A DNA stretch of 32,568 nucleotides from Didymodactylos carnosus (lineage: Eukaryota > Rotifera > Eurotatoria > Philodinida > Philodinidae), in NCBI GenBank assembly GCA_905250885.1, contig CAJNOQ010001365.1, forward strand, positions 1-32,568, written 5' to 3'. Positions 1-11,400 of this stretch are shown piece by piece (position 1 is the stretch's first letter; each line of letters opens with the position of its first letter). Both the position numbers and the translations under genes were made by a program. The notes below the pieces were generated by a model. That model was not told the origin of the DNA and did no database searches. It saw only the letters and a program-made list of their open reading frames with translations.

Positions 1-1455
1 GATGCAGTCATACTATTCTAATCGACAACCTTGAATCAACCAGATTAACGATTGAAAAAAAAATTCTCTTTAATCACTTGAAATTTCTTTCTTAGTTGGA
101 GGATTATGTAAAATGGAAAAAAAAAGAGCAAAGTGATAATATCCATTGACTTCTGTATGTGTTTAACAAAAGAAAAGAGTAAGTTTGTGTTAATCTACTC
201 TTTTTCTTCGTAATAGAAAAGTTTATATAAACACATTCATTCTAAACCCGTTTATTCTTATCAAAACTTAACGTTTCTGCATCATATCATCTCACGAAGG
301 ACATATAGAACAAATTTTCGAAAATTGATCAATAGTACAACTCCTTTAGGTATGAAAAACTGAGAAATAATAGTTTTATAGAAGGAAAAAATCGTATTCC
401 ATACTTTTATGATATTAGAGGGATCACGAAAACTACTTAAATTTGAATGATTACTCCTATGTTCTCCTATATCCTATGTCCCTATGTTTGTGCTGTATCT
501 GTAGCTTTAACACTGATGACCGTTTTTCGAACATCTGACAATTCGATACATGAATGGCAAAGAAAGAAAGAAAAAAATAATTGTTCCGATAAACTGTTGT
601 ATCATCATTAAATAATCGTCGTCGTCAACTACTTACACATGTTAGAGAAAAATGGTCCAATTTTATGATGATTGATCAAGCGAGTTCCTTGTTGTTTTTC
701 GTATTGTTATTAGATAGTGTGCAAGATATTTTTATAGAATGAACTAACATAGTGGAAAAAAAAGAAAAGAGTTAATACAATTGAAAATAAGAAAAACGTG
801 ATAAATATATAAAACACTGGTTCACGCACACAGCAGGACAAACACCGTTAATGATCACTTCATTACGGATACGAGATGTTGTATGAATTTATGCCACTTT
901 TTTGGGCGAAAAGGTCAATAGATTGTACAATATGTGTCTAACATATTTATGTAACTTAATTAATCAATTGCTGTACTTTTGACACATGTACATCGATTGA
1001 CCCTGTAAACGCGAAACCTTCAAACTTACTTTCAAATGCTTTTATTTTTAGAATGACAGTTAACATCTATAAAGTACCCTAAGCTTTTATCCACTGGAGA
1101 ATAAAAGTTTTTTGTTCTTCTTTGATTAGTAGAAAAGTATCTTTTTAAACGTTTGGTACCCACTTTACGTAAGATATACACTTCACACTGTTCATTACTT
1201 AGATGTAAAAAAAAGTGCAGTGCGAAACATCTTATAATGTCAATTTTTATATTATCTAATACGTTGTGAACTATCAAAATAGTATTCGAATAAAAAAATT
1301 TAATTGAAAAAATAGAACATAGTTAATAGTATTCGCATGCACATCAATTTTAATAATAGACTACAAAGAGCACTGAATGATCTAAAAAATATTGTCATCA
1401 ATTTTTCTCTTAAGATAAATTTTATCTTTGAGGAGTCAGTAAATGATGACTCTTA
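1..1455. other. Intergenic, no gene seen
   Basis: AT-rich sequence with poly-A runs. I saw no supportable coding exon on either strand. Confidence 0.5.
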
Positions 1456-1939
1456 CGAGGGAACATATGTAAGTGTCTCCTCGCTTTTTGAACGAAACCT
1501 AGTGGGTTATAGGTTATCGATGATTCCGAATATGAATATGAGAACTGCCCTGTGGGCTCCGAAGATCCGTTTTTCTGGAAAACCAGTTTTTCAGAAACTC
1601 TGAAAACCCTAAATTAATTTCGTCTTATTTCTGTAGCTTCGAGTTGACAATGAATATTTAGGGCTTTTCTTGTAAACTCTATAACTTTGCAAAGAAAGGT
1701 CATGTAGAGCTGGGAGAGGTCTCATTTTAATCAGAAATGTGCGGGCTACAAGCATGGCTTATTAAGAAAAGCTTTAGGTGTTTTTTAAGAGTTGCTGAAA
1801 AACTGGTTTTCCAGAAAACCGGGTCTTCGAAGCCCTAAGGGCAGCTCTCATATTCATATTCGGAATCAGCATCATCGATAACCTATAACCCACTAGGTTT
1901 CGTTCAAAAAGCGAGGGGACACTTACATATGTTCCCTCG
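1456..1939. mobile_element. Foldback MITE, PIF/Harbinger-like, copy 1
   Basis: A 484-bp element with long inverted arms (about 1456-1600 and 1790-1939). Ends are CGAGGGAAC and GTTCCCTCG. It is flanked by TTA on both sides (1453-1455 and 1940-1942), a 3-bp TWA-type target duplication as made by PIF/Harbinger transposases. The arms share AACGAAACCTAGTGGGTTAT and further sequence. It encodes no transposase, so it is non-autonomous. The short plus-strand open frame at 1337-1603 runs through the left arm and is not a gene. Confidence 0.85.
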
Positions 1940-1942
1940 TTA

Positions 1943-2885
1943 GTGATAGTATGGAATTAAAACAGTAAAGAACTATACGTTAGCAATTATAAAAAAGTAA
2001 ATGCACAACAGATTAAAGTCTACAAGGTTTATGAATAAGATAAGAGTTGAAAATTATCTATAAAAAGATTATATTGTTGGTACAACTATGCATAAAAGGA
2101 GTCATTTTGTTTCCATTTCAAGATTATGTAATTAGAAAATCTCTGCATATGCTGTGTATATTATGCACATTCCACTTATATGATCACATATTTCTACCCC
2201 TTTCTGTTCTGGAAAAATTTCATGTTTTTAATCTCTGACATGAATGTGGGAGTATGAAATAATATTAATATCATGGTGATCATGATAAAATAATGAACGA
2301 GATCAGCAAGATGATAAAAGTAAATTAAGAGTTGTAACATTCTAGTAATGAATACAGAATGATCATCTTTCTGTTCTTTTCCCACGTATAAAAGATGCAT
2401 AGATGCGACTGGAAATTCTTATGAATTACATTGAGTAGCTCAGCTTTTCGATCAATTAAAACTTGCAGACAAATAAAAGCTTTAAAATATTTGCTTATCA
2501 TCCAACACTTGTTTTCCAAAATTCCACCTTGAAACGATTTTTGTCTCCGTTCGTGATTGGGACATGTATCAATTAGCACATCTATCTTTCAACAAGAATC
2601 TCATCTCCTTTATTTCTGATCTTTTAAAATCGACTTTGACTATGAGTTAGATAAAAGCATTTTAAATTTATGGAAAAAGTTCAAACAGAAAAATCGTATG
2701 TACAAACAAAATATTCATTATGTTATCCTTTCTGTAAACACAAAAGCTGCAGACTTCGATGATATTTCTGCAGACTGCTTAAAGTGTCTATCTCACGTCA
2801 TTACTTCTCTATTACAGCATCTCTTCAGTAGATCAATGGAGCGAAGTATATTCCCCACATTGTAAAAAATGCGCTTATACACGCG
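1943..2885. other. Intergenic, weak coding-like traces
   Basis: A minus-strand open stretch around 2325-2579 (LQVLIDRKAELLNVIHKNF) has mildly coding-like composition but no ATG context, splice partners or known motif. Otherwise AT-rich DNA. Confidence 0.4.
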
Positions 2886-3348
2886 ATACACAAAAAATAT
2901 CTTGAGTGGTACAATGGAAAATCATCGTGATTTTCGTGCATGGTTCACGATCAGAGTGGGGATCCGACTATACTTTCTGTTAAAATCGCCATTGGCACTA
3001 ATGATAGTAATCTTGAATCGATAAGATCTTTATTCCTCTTGATCTTATATGCTAGTTCAATTCAACACGAACAAATGCTGTTAGATTCTTCTGGTAAGTC
3101 TTTAGCCTATTTACTACTACTTGTTATTAACCTTGAAAACACTCAGTTGCAATGAATGTTTGATTTCAAACTACTTGGAGTTCATCCTGGAACTTGGATC
3201 TATTCTAGAAAGGTCATATTAAAAAATTTACCATCGTTGTTGATATGTTAGGAGCGATCGATCGAACATTTGGTGATACAGCATCACCGTTATATGACAG
3301 CTTTATATCATTTATGTGCCGTAATCGCATGCCCTGTCTTGTTTTGAA
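2886..3348 (+). pseudogene. Coding-like fragments, probable decayed gene
   Basis: Neighbouring short frames on the plus strand have coding-like codon use but do not join in frame: about 2922-2957 (MENHRDFRAWFT), 2940-3093 (SVKIAIGTNDSNLESIRSLF, followed by the donor-like TCTG|GTAAGT) and 3210-3350 (TIVVDMLGAIDRTFGDTA...MCRNRMPCLVLN, stop). The acceptor TATTCTAG precedes the last piece, but the phases disagree. I do not recognise the family. Chance open frames in AT-rich DNA are an alternative. Confidence 0.22.
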
Positions 3349-3350
3349 TT

Positions 3351-4637
3351 GAAAATTTATGTTTAATAAAAATCCAGTTCTAAAAATTCTGTTTTTGCCC
3401 TCTTCCTATAGCACAAAATCCCAACCGAGTCGTTTCTGATTAGAACAGACTCCGAATAAGTAAAACTTCTAACAATATGTAGAACCCAATATATTGAGCG
3501 TATGCATAATCGGCGTAAAAATAGGTCTCAACACTAGCGAGTAAAATTTGACTATTTTCAGTATAAATTGATATTACATTATACAGAGGGTTTATGTTTT
3601 GAAAGAGGTATATTAAGATGTCAAAATATTTTTTTTTGATGATCATTCAAAAGACAAAAAGTGTAAAACTTATTCAGACGGATAATTAATTTTTGTTTAA
3701 TAGTAATGGAAATAGTTTCATACGACATACAGCTTTCCTATTTTACTTTTTCATCAAATTTAGATCTAGTTTTCTCAGCAATCAAGCACGTTACATGGAA
3801 AACGAGAGCATCGCCTGATAGAGCAAATCGAGTATTATCATAATCAGTATATTGATGATTCTGAACACGGTAAATAAGAGATACTAAATTCATTTAAGAC
3901 ACATTTTCTACGATGAGTCATCACGTCAATAAAAGGGATATATGATCAATAATAAACAGTTTTCGTTTGTGAAGTTCTATTTTTAATTTTGATATTTTAA
4001 ACTCGACTGTTTCTATTGAATAAATTTGTTTTATAATCGCTTTTTATTACAATAAAGGTCAAATCTCGAAAACTAGCTCTCCATTGTTTTGATGATGTTC
4101 TACGTCTATATTCTTAACTTAGTTGAGAAAAAAAGTACAGAAAAGCAATTTCAAAGACTATACGCGTAGTCAGTTCAATTTTCCAAAGCTTGAGCTTTTC
4201 TGTGAAAAAAAGAAAAATGGTTGTAAAACAAATTTATTCTACTTTTTCGTCTCTTGTTCTTTTCTTCCAAGTCACAAAATATAGACTAAAAAATGGAATG
4301 TGGTAGAAGATGGGTGTTTCACGTATGAAAAACATTTCCCCATAGGACAAATTGTTTCGATCAACGGATGACAAAAAGAAGGGAGTATTTAATCGAATGA
4401 ATAAGGTGAATTAAATACTATTGCATTGTCTCTATCTCATACACATATATCGAACAAATGTTTAGCAATACGATTGAATATTCAAAAGATCGAGACATCA
4501 GATGAACTTTATATCGATATATCTGATATATTTAGTTTTTGAAGTTGTAGGTTAGCGAACTATGCCAAAAAATTTTGTAGCTGTGATTATTATTAAATTC
4601 AAAAAAACTTAACATACAACAAACAAAACGTTCAATA

Positions 4638-4671
<34 letters not shown>

Positions 4672-6491
4672 CAGAGAAAACAAACTGTGCAACAGTAAAA
4701 TGAATGCAATCAACAGTAAGAATACTACCTCAGACAGAATGCGAGAGGAGTAAAAGAACGAACATACAGACAGACAAAGCTTTTCCATGATAAACTATAT
4801 AGCGAGGCAAAAATGAAAAAAAAAACCTAGCAACCAAGAACAATAATTGATAATACAAGCACAAAACACACATAAAAAATATACTGTTTCTTTAACTCAA
4901 AAGAAATATGATGCACGCTTGCAAACATTATGTAACACAGTAATAAAAGGACGCTAATACAAAGCACATGTACGGCTAATTGAAAAAGAAAAAAGATTAG
5001 TAATAACGGATGGAAGAGAAAGCTCGGAAGCAGTAGAAGCAACCGTACATGATTTCTTGACAATAAAATGCGATTGGGAGGAACATTTTTTTTCAAAATT
5101 GGGTAAGAAAAAGAAAAAATACATTTTGTTCAGAGTCAGATTACAAATGAAAGACAAACTCGTGCAAAATAAATCAGTTTGATGATTGGCTCATTTTTCA
5201 AAGACAACTGACGTTGACTTGAATAAAATTTTGTTGTTCGATTTGGTTTTGAAGAAGCTCATGCGTTCACACATACCAAAAAAAAACTGAATTAATTAAT
5301 ACTTTATAGGCGAATACTTCGGAATATTTCGAAAAAGAAGACAAAAGAAAAAAAAGCATGCCAAAAAATAGATAGTTTCTAGATAGTAAAAAAAAATTCT
5401 TCTTTAAAAAAGCAAAGATCAATAACCAGGAACACAACAACAAAGACGAATGAAAAATAAATATATTTTACTGGTGGGTTTTTGAAGGAATGGAATACTT
5501 TGCACGAAACATCTAAATTATGTATATACACAAGACAAACATAATGGATGGGACAATAATAATAATAAGTATGTACAAAGAAAAAACCAATACAATTGAC
5601 TGCTATAGATATTGATTCATCTCTTTGATAATACGACACCATCTGACTGTCGTATATCGAAAGATAAAAAAGAAAAAGAAAAAAAAGAAAGGTAACAACA
5701 ATAACAGCAACAACAACAGCAACAGTAACGATGCAAATGAAAAATAATCTACTAATACATTCAACAAGTGAGTGTGTGAGAAAGAGAGAATATAACAATA
5801 TATACTGATTAGGAAGAGAAAAAGAAGTATAACAATAAATTTGGTAATAATAACAACAACAACAACAACGTTTTTAAAAAGAAATTTTCAATCTTTTTTT
5901 TATATGTTTTTTTGTTTGTTTTAATTTTAAATTTTTGTGTCAAAATAATAATCTAAGATAGAGAAAACAAACTAAAACAAAACAACAATAACAAGAAAAA
6001 AAAACAACATGTTATAAGAATAGACCAGTTCTTATTTTTCATAAAAAAAAAAGTTTGTTCAATTCTGAGTAAAATGATTAGATTCATTTTATTTGAAATG
6101 GAACATTCTTTTCAAAGAAGAATAATACTAGTGTAATACATATAACGGGAAGATATGAAGATGCTAATGCTGGTATTACATAAAAAATATAAAAAAAACA
6201 ACAGCAAACAACAACAACAGTAATAGTAATAATAATAATAAAAAATTGAAAACAGGTTCTTGTTCGTGACAATAGAAAAATTTTGATCTTTTGCATTTTT
6301 TTTTTTTTTTGATCGTATAAACCGGAAATTTGAGTATTACAGGAAGAATTACACGCGAAGGTCTCCACTATTTTTTTAAATATATATAACATGCAGCGAG
6401 AAAAATAACAGAAAAAGAGGAAAATTCATATTCAAAGAAAAAAAACTTCCAGAAATTTATATGTTACTATTTTTATTTTTTCAATGTGTAC
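3351..6491. other. Low-complexity intergenic DNA, probably including the brat 3' UTR
   Basis: Rich in CAA, TAA, GAAAA and poly-A tracts. On the minus strand, AATAAA occurs just after the brat stop (6477-6472) and again at 6093-6088, so the brat transcript could end soon after 6472 or run to about 6.07 kb or further. Open frames between 4.8 and 6.4 kb on the minus strand are Phe/Leu/Val-rich products of these tracts and are not annotated as genes. Confidence 0.5.
4639..4670. repeat. (TAA)n microsatellite
   Basis: About ten consecutive AAT/TAA units in a non-coding stretch. Confidence 0.9.
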
Positions 6492-8458
6492 TTAACAATA
6501 CCCATTTGAAGTTGATAACGTTTGTTGAATTTGATCAATTTGATTTTGTTGATTTGGAGATGTACAAGTAATTTGTGGTGTTGTTGATGATGATGAAATA
6601 GGTGAGGCAGGCGATGAAGAATTTGTGGTATTTGTAATGGCTGTTGTTACACCATTTGTACCAGGTGTTGTCAAATAACGATAAACATAGACTCGATAGT
6701 CTTTACTGGCTAATACAACAGAACCATCATCCATCAGGGCAACATCAAAACATTGCGCATGTTTAACTTTACTTTCTAATGCGCTTATTAAATTTCCATT
6801 TTGATCAAATATTGTTATATTAAAATTATTATGATTATCAGCTACCAATACATCACCATGACTGTTAATAACAACGCCAATTGGATAATTTGTTATACCT
6901 ATAAAGAGAAAAAGATTTATAGAAAACAAACTTTACTAAACAGAACAACTGTTAGATCTAACGAGGGACCTTTTTCAACTGTCTAATCGCTTTCTGGTCG
7001 AAACCTAGCGGGTTATAAATTATCAACCACCCTGACTCCAAATATTCATATGAGACAGGTCGCTAGGTCTTCCTAGAGCGGTTTTCCAGAAACCTTGAAA
7101 AGTCTCTAAAACTTTCTCTTAAATAACGATTATAGCCCACGAAATTCTGATCAAAATGAGACATCTCCCACCTCTACATGACCTTTCTTTGCAAAGTTAT
7201 AGAATTTACAAGAGAAGCTCTAAATGTTCATTGTCAGCTCAAAGCTACAGGAATAAAAAGAAATTAATTTATGGCTTTCTTGTAAATTCTATTAACTTTG
7301 CAAAGAAAGGTTGTGTAGAGGTGGAAGATGTATCATTTTAATCAGACTTTCGTGAGCTACGATTGTGATTTATTAAGAGAAAGTTTTAGAGACTTTTCGA
7401 GGTTTCTGGAAAACCGCTCTAGGAAGACCTAGCGACCTGTCTCATATGAATATTTGGAGTCAGGGTGGTTGATAATTTATAACCCGCTAGGTTTCGACCA
7501 GAAAGCGATTAGACAGTTGGAAAAGGCCCTTCGTAAGTAAAATAAAGAAAACTTTTTATTCATAATTACCTTCTGAACCGATTGTACGCAAAAACTGTCC
7601 ATCTACTTGAGAAAATACTTTAATACAATGTGCCCGATTATCACTGATAAATATTTCTTGTTTATCATTACAACATACGCCATTTGGAAATTCTAAATAT
7701 TTTGAACATGTAAATTTATTCAATACATTTCCATTACAATCAAAAATAAATATTCTCATCACTTTGCATTCTACAACAATGATTTGACCACGATTATCCA
7801 CACAAACTCCTATAATTCAATTTTAAAATAATATAAATGTAAAGAGATATGTATATAATAATTATATTTTTTATTAAATTACCACGTGGATGTTGTAAAA
7901 CATTTGCACCAAATTTTCTTATAAATTGTCCATATTGATTATAGATTTGTATCTGATGTGTAGGACTTCTTTCAGTGACAACAATATCACCTGATTGTCG
8001 AAAAACAGCAACGCGACTATAAAAAATAGTTAATAATTAGAGAAATTAGATAAGTAGAAATTTTATTAATTAGAGACTGTTACATACTTTGGATATAACA
8101 ATTGACCTTCGCGTTTACCACATTCACCAAATTGAAAACGAAATCGTCCTTTATAAATGTAAGATTTTTATATAAATTTTAGTAAAATTATTTAAGAAAA
8201 TAAAAAAATAGTTACCATCTTTATCGAACACTTGAATTCGATGATTATTTGTATCAGCAACAATAATATCACCTTGACCATTGACAGCTATACCAGATGG
8301 TTCAGTAAATTGTCCTTCCATTACACCAAATTCACCAAATTTTAAATGATATATCATTTTATGTCGTTTTAATGAACCATTTGGTCTTGATGGTAACATT
8401 AAATGCTGTGGAAGTGTTGAATAGTCCAGATTTGAAAGACTATCCATTACCATATCAA
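6492..8458 (-). CDS. brat: brat coding exons 11-15: NHL beta-propeller and C-terminal tail
   Basis: Exons 8458-8216, 8148-8088, 8016-7883, 7809-7570 and 6898-6492. The propeller starts near KMIYHLKFGEFG (about residue 719) and ends near YVYRYL (987). The repeats EPSGIAVNGQGDIIVADTNN, YPNRVAVFRQSGDIIVTER, HPRGVCVDNRGQIIVVE, FPNGVCCNDKQEIFISDN and YPIGVVINSHGDVLVADNHN are five NHL cores; the sixth blade is CFDVALMDDGSVVLASKD. This domain binds RNA in fly Brat. The tail of about 59 residues is Ser/Thr/Asn/Gln-rich, whereas fly Brat ends soon after the propeller. Introns are 67-73 nt except the last (671 nt), which is enlarged by a MITE. Confidence 0.96.
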
Positions 8459-11400
8459 CTAAAAAGAAAGAAAGAAAAAAAGATTTTTATCATATAGATA
8501 AAATTTTAAGAGAATTGGATACGTACCACCAAGATCCGTAGTACCATTTGTTGATGCCGAAGATGATAGAGGAGGCAACGATGGTAAAGTTGGTACTGAT
8601 GGTGCAGAAATGGGCGATGTTATTGAAGTTCCACCAGTTGACCATAATTCATACGGATTAATATCATTCGTTGACGATTGAAAACTGAGCGGTGTTGGTG
8701 TAGAATATTTTTTCAAATTCGATGATAATGTAAGCATCTCTAGACCATTTAGTAATGATGATGTATGTAATTGTGATTGTGATTGTGGAGTGTTATTATT
8801 ATGCTGTTGATGGTGTAGTTTTGTTGGACTAGAGCCACTATGATGATTATGATTATGACAGGCATTATTCATTGATGTTATTGGTGGCGCAATTGGACGT
8901 GGTTTATAATGATTATTCTATAATATTATGAACAATTTGTGAATATAAGAAAACAAAAATATTTAGATAAAATAATTACTGTTGCCATTTCGGGTGATGT
9001 TCTAACATAACCAAATGTATTTCTGACACCTGTTTGTATTGCTTGAAAATTTGATACAAATTCAATTTCAAATGCTGAATGCATATTTGGATCGGGCATT
9101 ATCTGAATAATCGTATTTAATTTATTTTCTAATTGTTTTTTATATAATAAAATTTCTGTTGTTGATGAATTTTTAAATAAACGATCAGAAAAATCTAATG
9201 GCTATAATATTAAACAAAAAATAAATAGAAGACTAATTTAAAAGTTTCTAAAAATAATATTTAAATATAAAATAATTTACCTGATTTGCTTTTGTCAATG
9301 TTTCATCAATCTTTTGCATTTGACTTGTTAATATTGTTTGTTTTTCTGTAAAACCATTATCAAGTTCCTTAATTTAAAAATATTATTCAATGTAATGAAA
9401 ATAGTTAAATTGATTTTCTTTCTTTTTTTTTTATACTTTTATTAATTCATGTTTTCGTTCTTCAATTAATTGACGATAAAAATTGTATGTCTCATTGATA
9501 TCATGTTGCGCTTTATGATATTGAGTCTAAAATAATTTTGAACAACAAATAAATAAAATATGAGTAAATAAGAAAACAGACAATTAGTCGAATAAAATAA
9601 CAAAAAAACAACAACAACAACAAAGAAGAAAATTCAATATGAAGAGATTTATATCAAATCATATATGCATATTTGTACCTGTAACATTCCATAAGCTCGA
9701 TCAAATGTTTTCTGTGAATGTTTTAATTCATTTAAACGTAAACGTGTATTTTCCACCATATTTTGTAATTTAGCAACTTGATGAGATCCTAAATGTTAAT
9801 AAATAATATATTCCATATTTTTCCTCTATTTTTTCTATTTTATCTTACCAGCATCATTCAATGGCATATATTCATGATTTCGGCTATGATCCGTTGTTGT
9901 ACACTCTTTGCATACTAGAAAAAAATAAGAAAATAAAATATCTATTTTTATAAATAGATGATATTAAAGTTTCACTTACTTGGTATGTTACATGTTGAAC
10001 AAAAATATTTTAATGATTCATTTTTATGATTTATACATGGACGTAAATCATTATTATTAACATTTGATTCAAATTCTTTTATATATACAACCTTAAAGAG
10101 AGAAGAAGAAAAAACGTGTGTAATAGAAAAAAATAAAACACAAAACAAAAAAAGAAGGTTTTGTATGTGTAAATGAATACTGACAACAATAAAAAAATAA
10201 AATAACAACAAATCATTATTAATATGTTATTGATTGATCACAGATTTTTTTAATCAATACACCGTTTATACTTAATGGCAAATAGTTAATTTTATGGAAA
10301 CATCTCATATGAAAATTGTTTGATTATTATTCGTCTAGCTTAACAAACAAATTCTTTTTTTTTTACCCTAACATCCTGTTTCTCGTTTTTATTCTTTATT
10401 TTTATTTTTTTTCTATATGTCTGTTGATTATCCCGCAGGTTAGTCTAAGAATCAAAGAAAATGAATGAAAGGAAAAAAAAAAAAATCGGATAATCATTTA
10501 ACATTTGTTTTTTAATGTTCTCTTATGTTGATTTCTATGAGGAATATATTTTGTTGTTTTGTTTTAAGAAGATAAAAAAGTTAATATTAAGGTCAATAAC
10601 AAACGTGTATATCATTAATATTTAAAAAGATTCTCGAATTCAACTAGGCAATTATCATTTGACACATAAAAGTCATAAAATAAAAAAAAGTATTCTCTAA
10701 ATAATAAATGTAGAATGAGATTTTAAATTGCAAAAAAAATAAATTTAATCAAAGTTATTTTGTTTTATAGACTAAATTCTTAGGTTTTCTCTAGAGAAAT
10801 AAAATCATTATAGATATTTTAGTAATAATAATGATCAACAACAAAAAATATAATCTGGTCTAATTTCGTCTAAACGTTTAATCAATAGAATATTAACAAA
10901 TTTTAAAAATGAGTAAATTATTTTAACAATGTTCAAGTTGAAGAAAAAATTCTTCAACTACTTTTCGATTGATTTGTTTATTTCAAGAGAAGAAGAAGAA
11001 AAAAATGCCGTTAAGAAAGAAAACAAGATTTAATTTATTCCATCTCAATTCATATTTGTCGAAGAAGAAAAAAAAATAAAAATAAAATGTTATATTTAAA
11101 CAAATTTAGACTATGACAAGTGGATACTCAACGTATTATATCGTTAAGAAGAAAAATTTATCTTTATTACTCAATAGATGAGATCATTGAATTCTCTTAT
11201 CTCGACTAGTTTTATTTAGTCGAGATATACAAAAATGATCAAATTAAAATAAAAATACAAAAATTCTAATTGGTTTTTGAACATAGTCGACCATTTGTTT
11301 TTGTTATTTTTTATGTCGAATAAAAAAAAACTAAAAAGAAAAGTAATCATACACGTATTATTAAAATATTACCATTTGTTATATCGTACGAATAATTATT

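Noticed and set aside
1337..1603. Plus-strand frame of 88 codons
   Set aside because: Its second half is the left arm of the MITE, and the arm's mirror copy at 1790-1939 explains the sequence.
4827..6392. Several minus-strand frames of 67-139 codons rich in Phe, Leu and Val
   Set aside because: They arise from poly-A and CAA/TAA tracts read on the opposite strand. They look like membrane proteins only because of composition.
7156..7341. Plus-strand frame of 61 codons
   Set aside because: It lies within the palindromic MITE in the last brat intron and has no coding features.
6899..7569. TRIM2/3 or TRIM71/LIN-41 as the identity of the NHL gene
   Set aside because: No filamin domain lies between coiled coil and NHL, and the NHL sequence and linker motif NPYE-W match Brat specifically.
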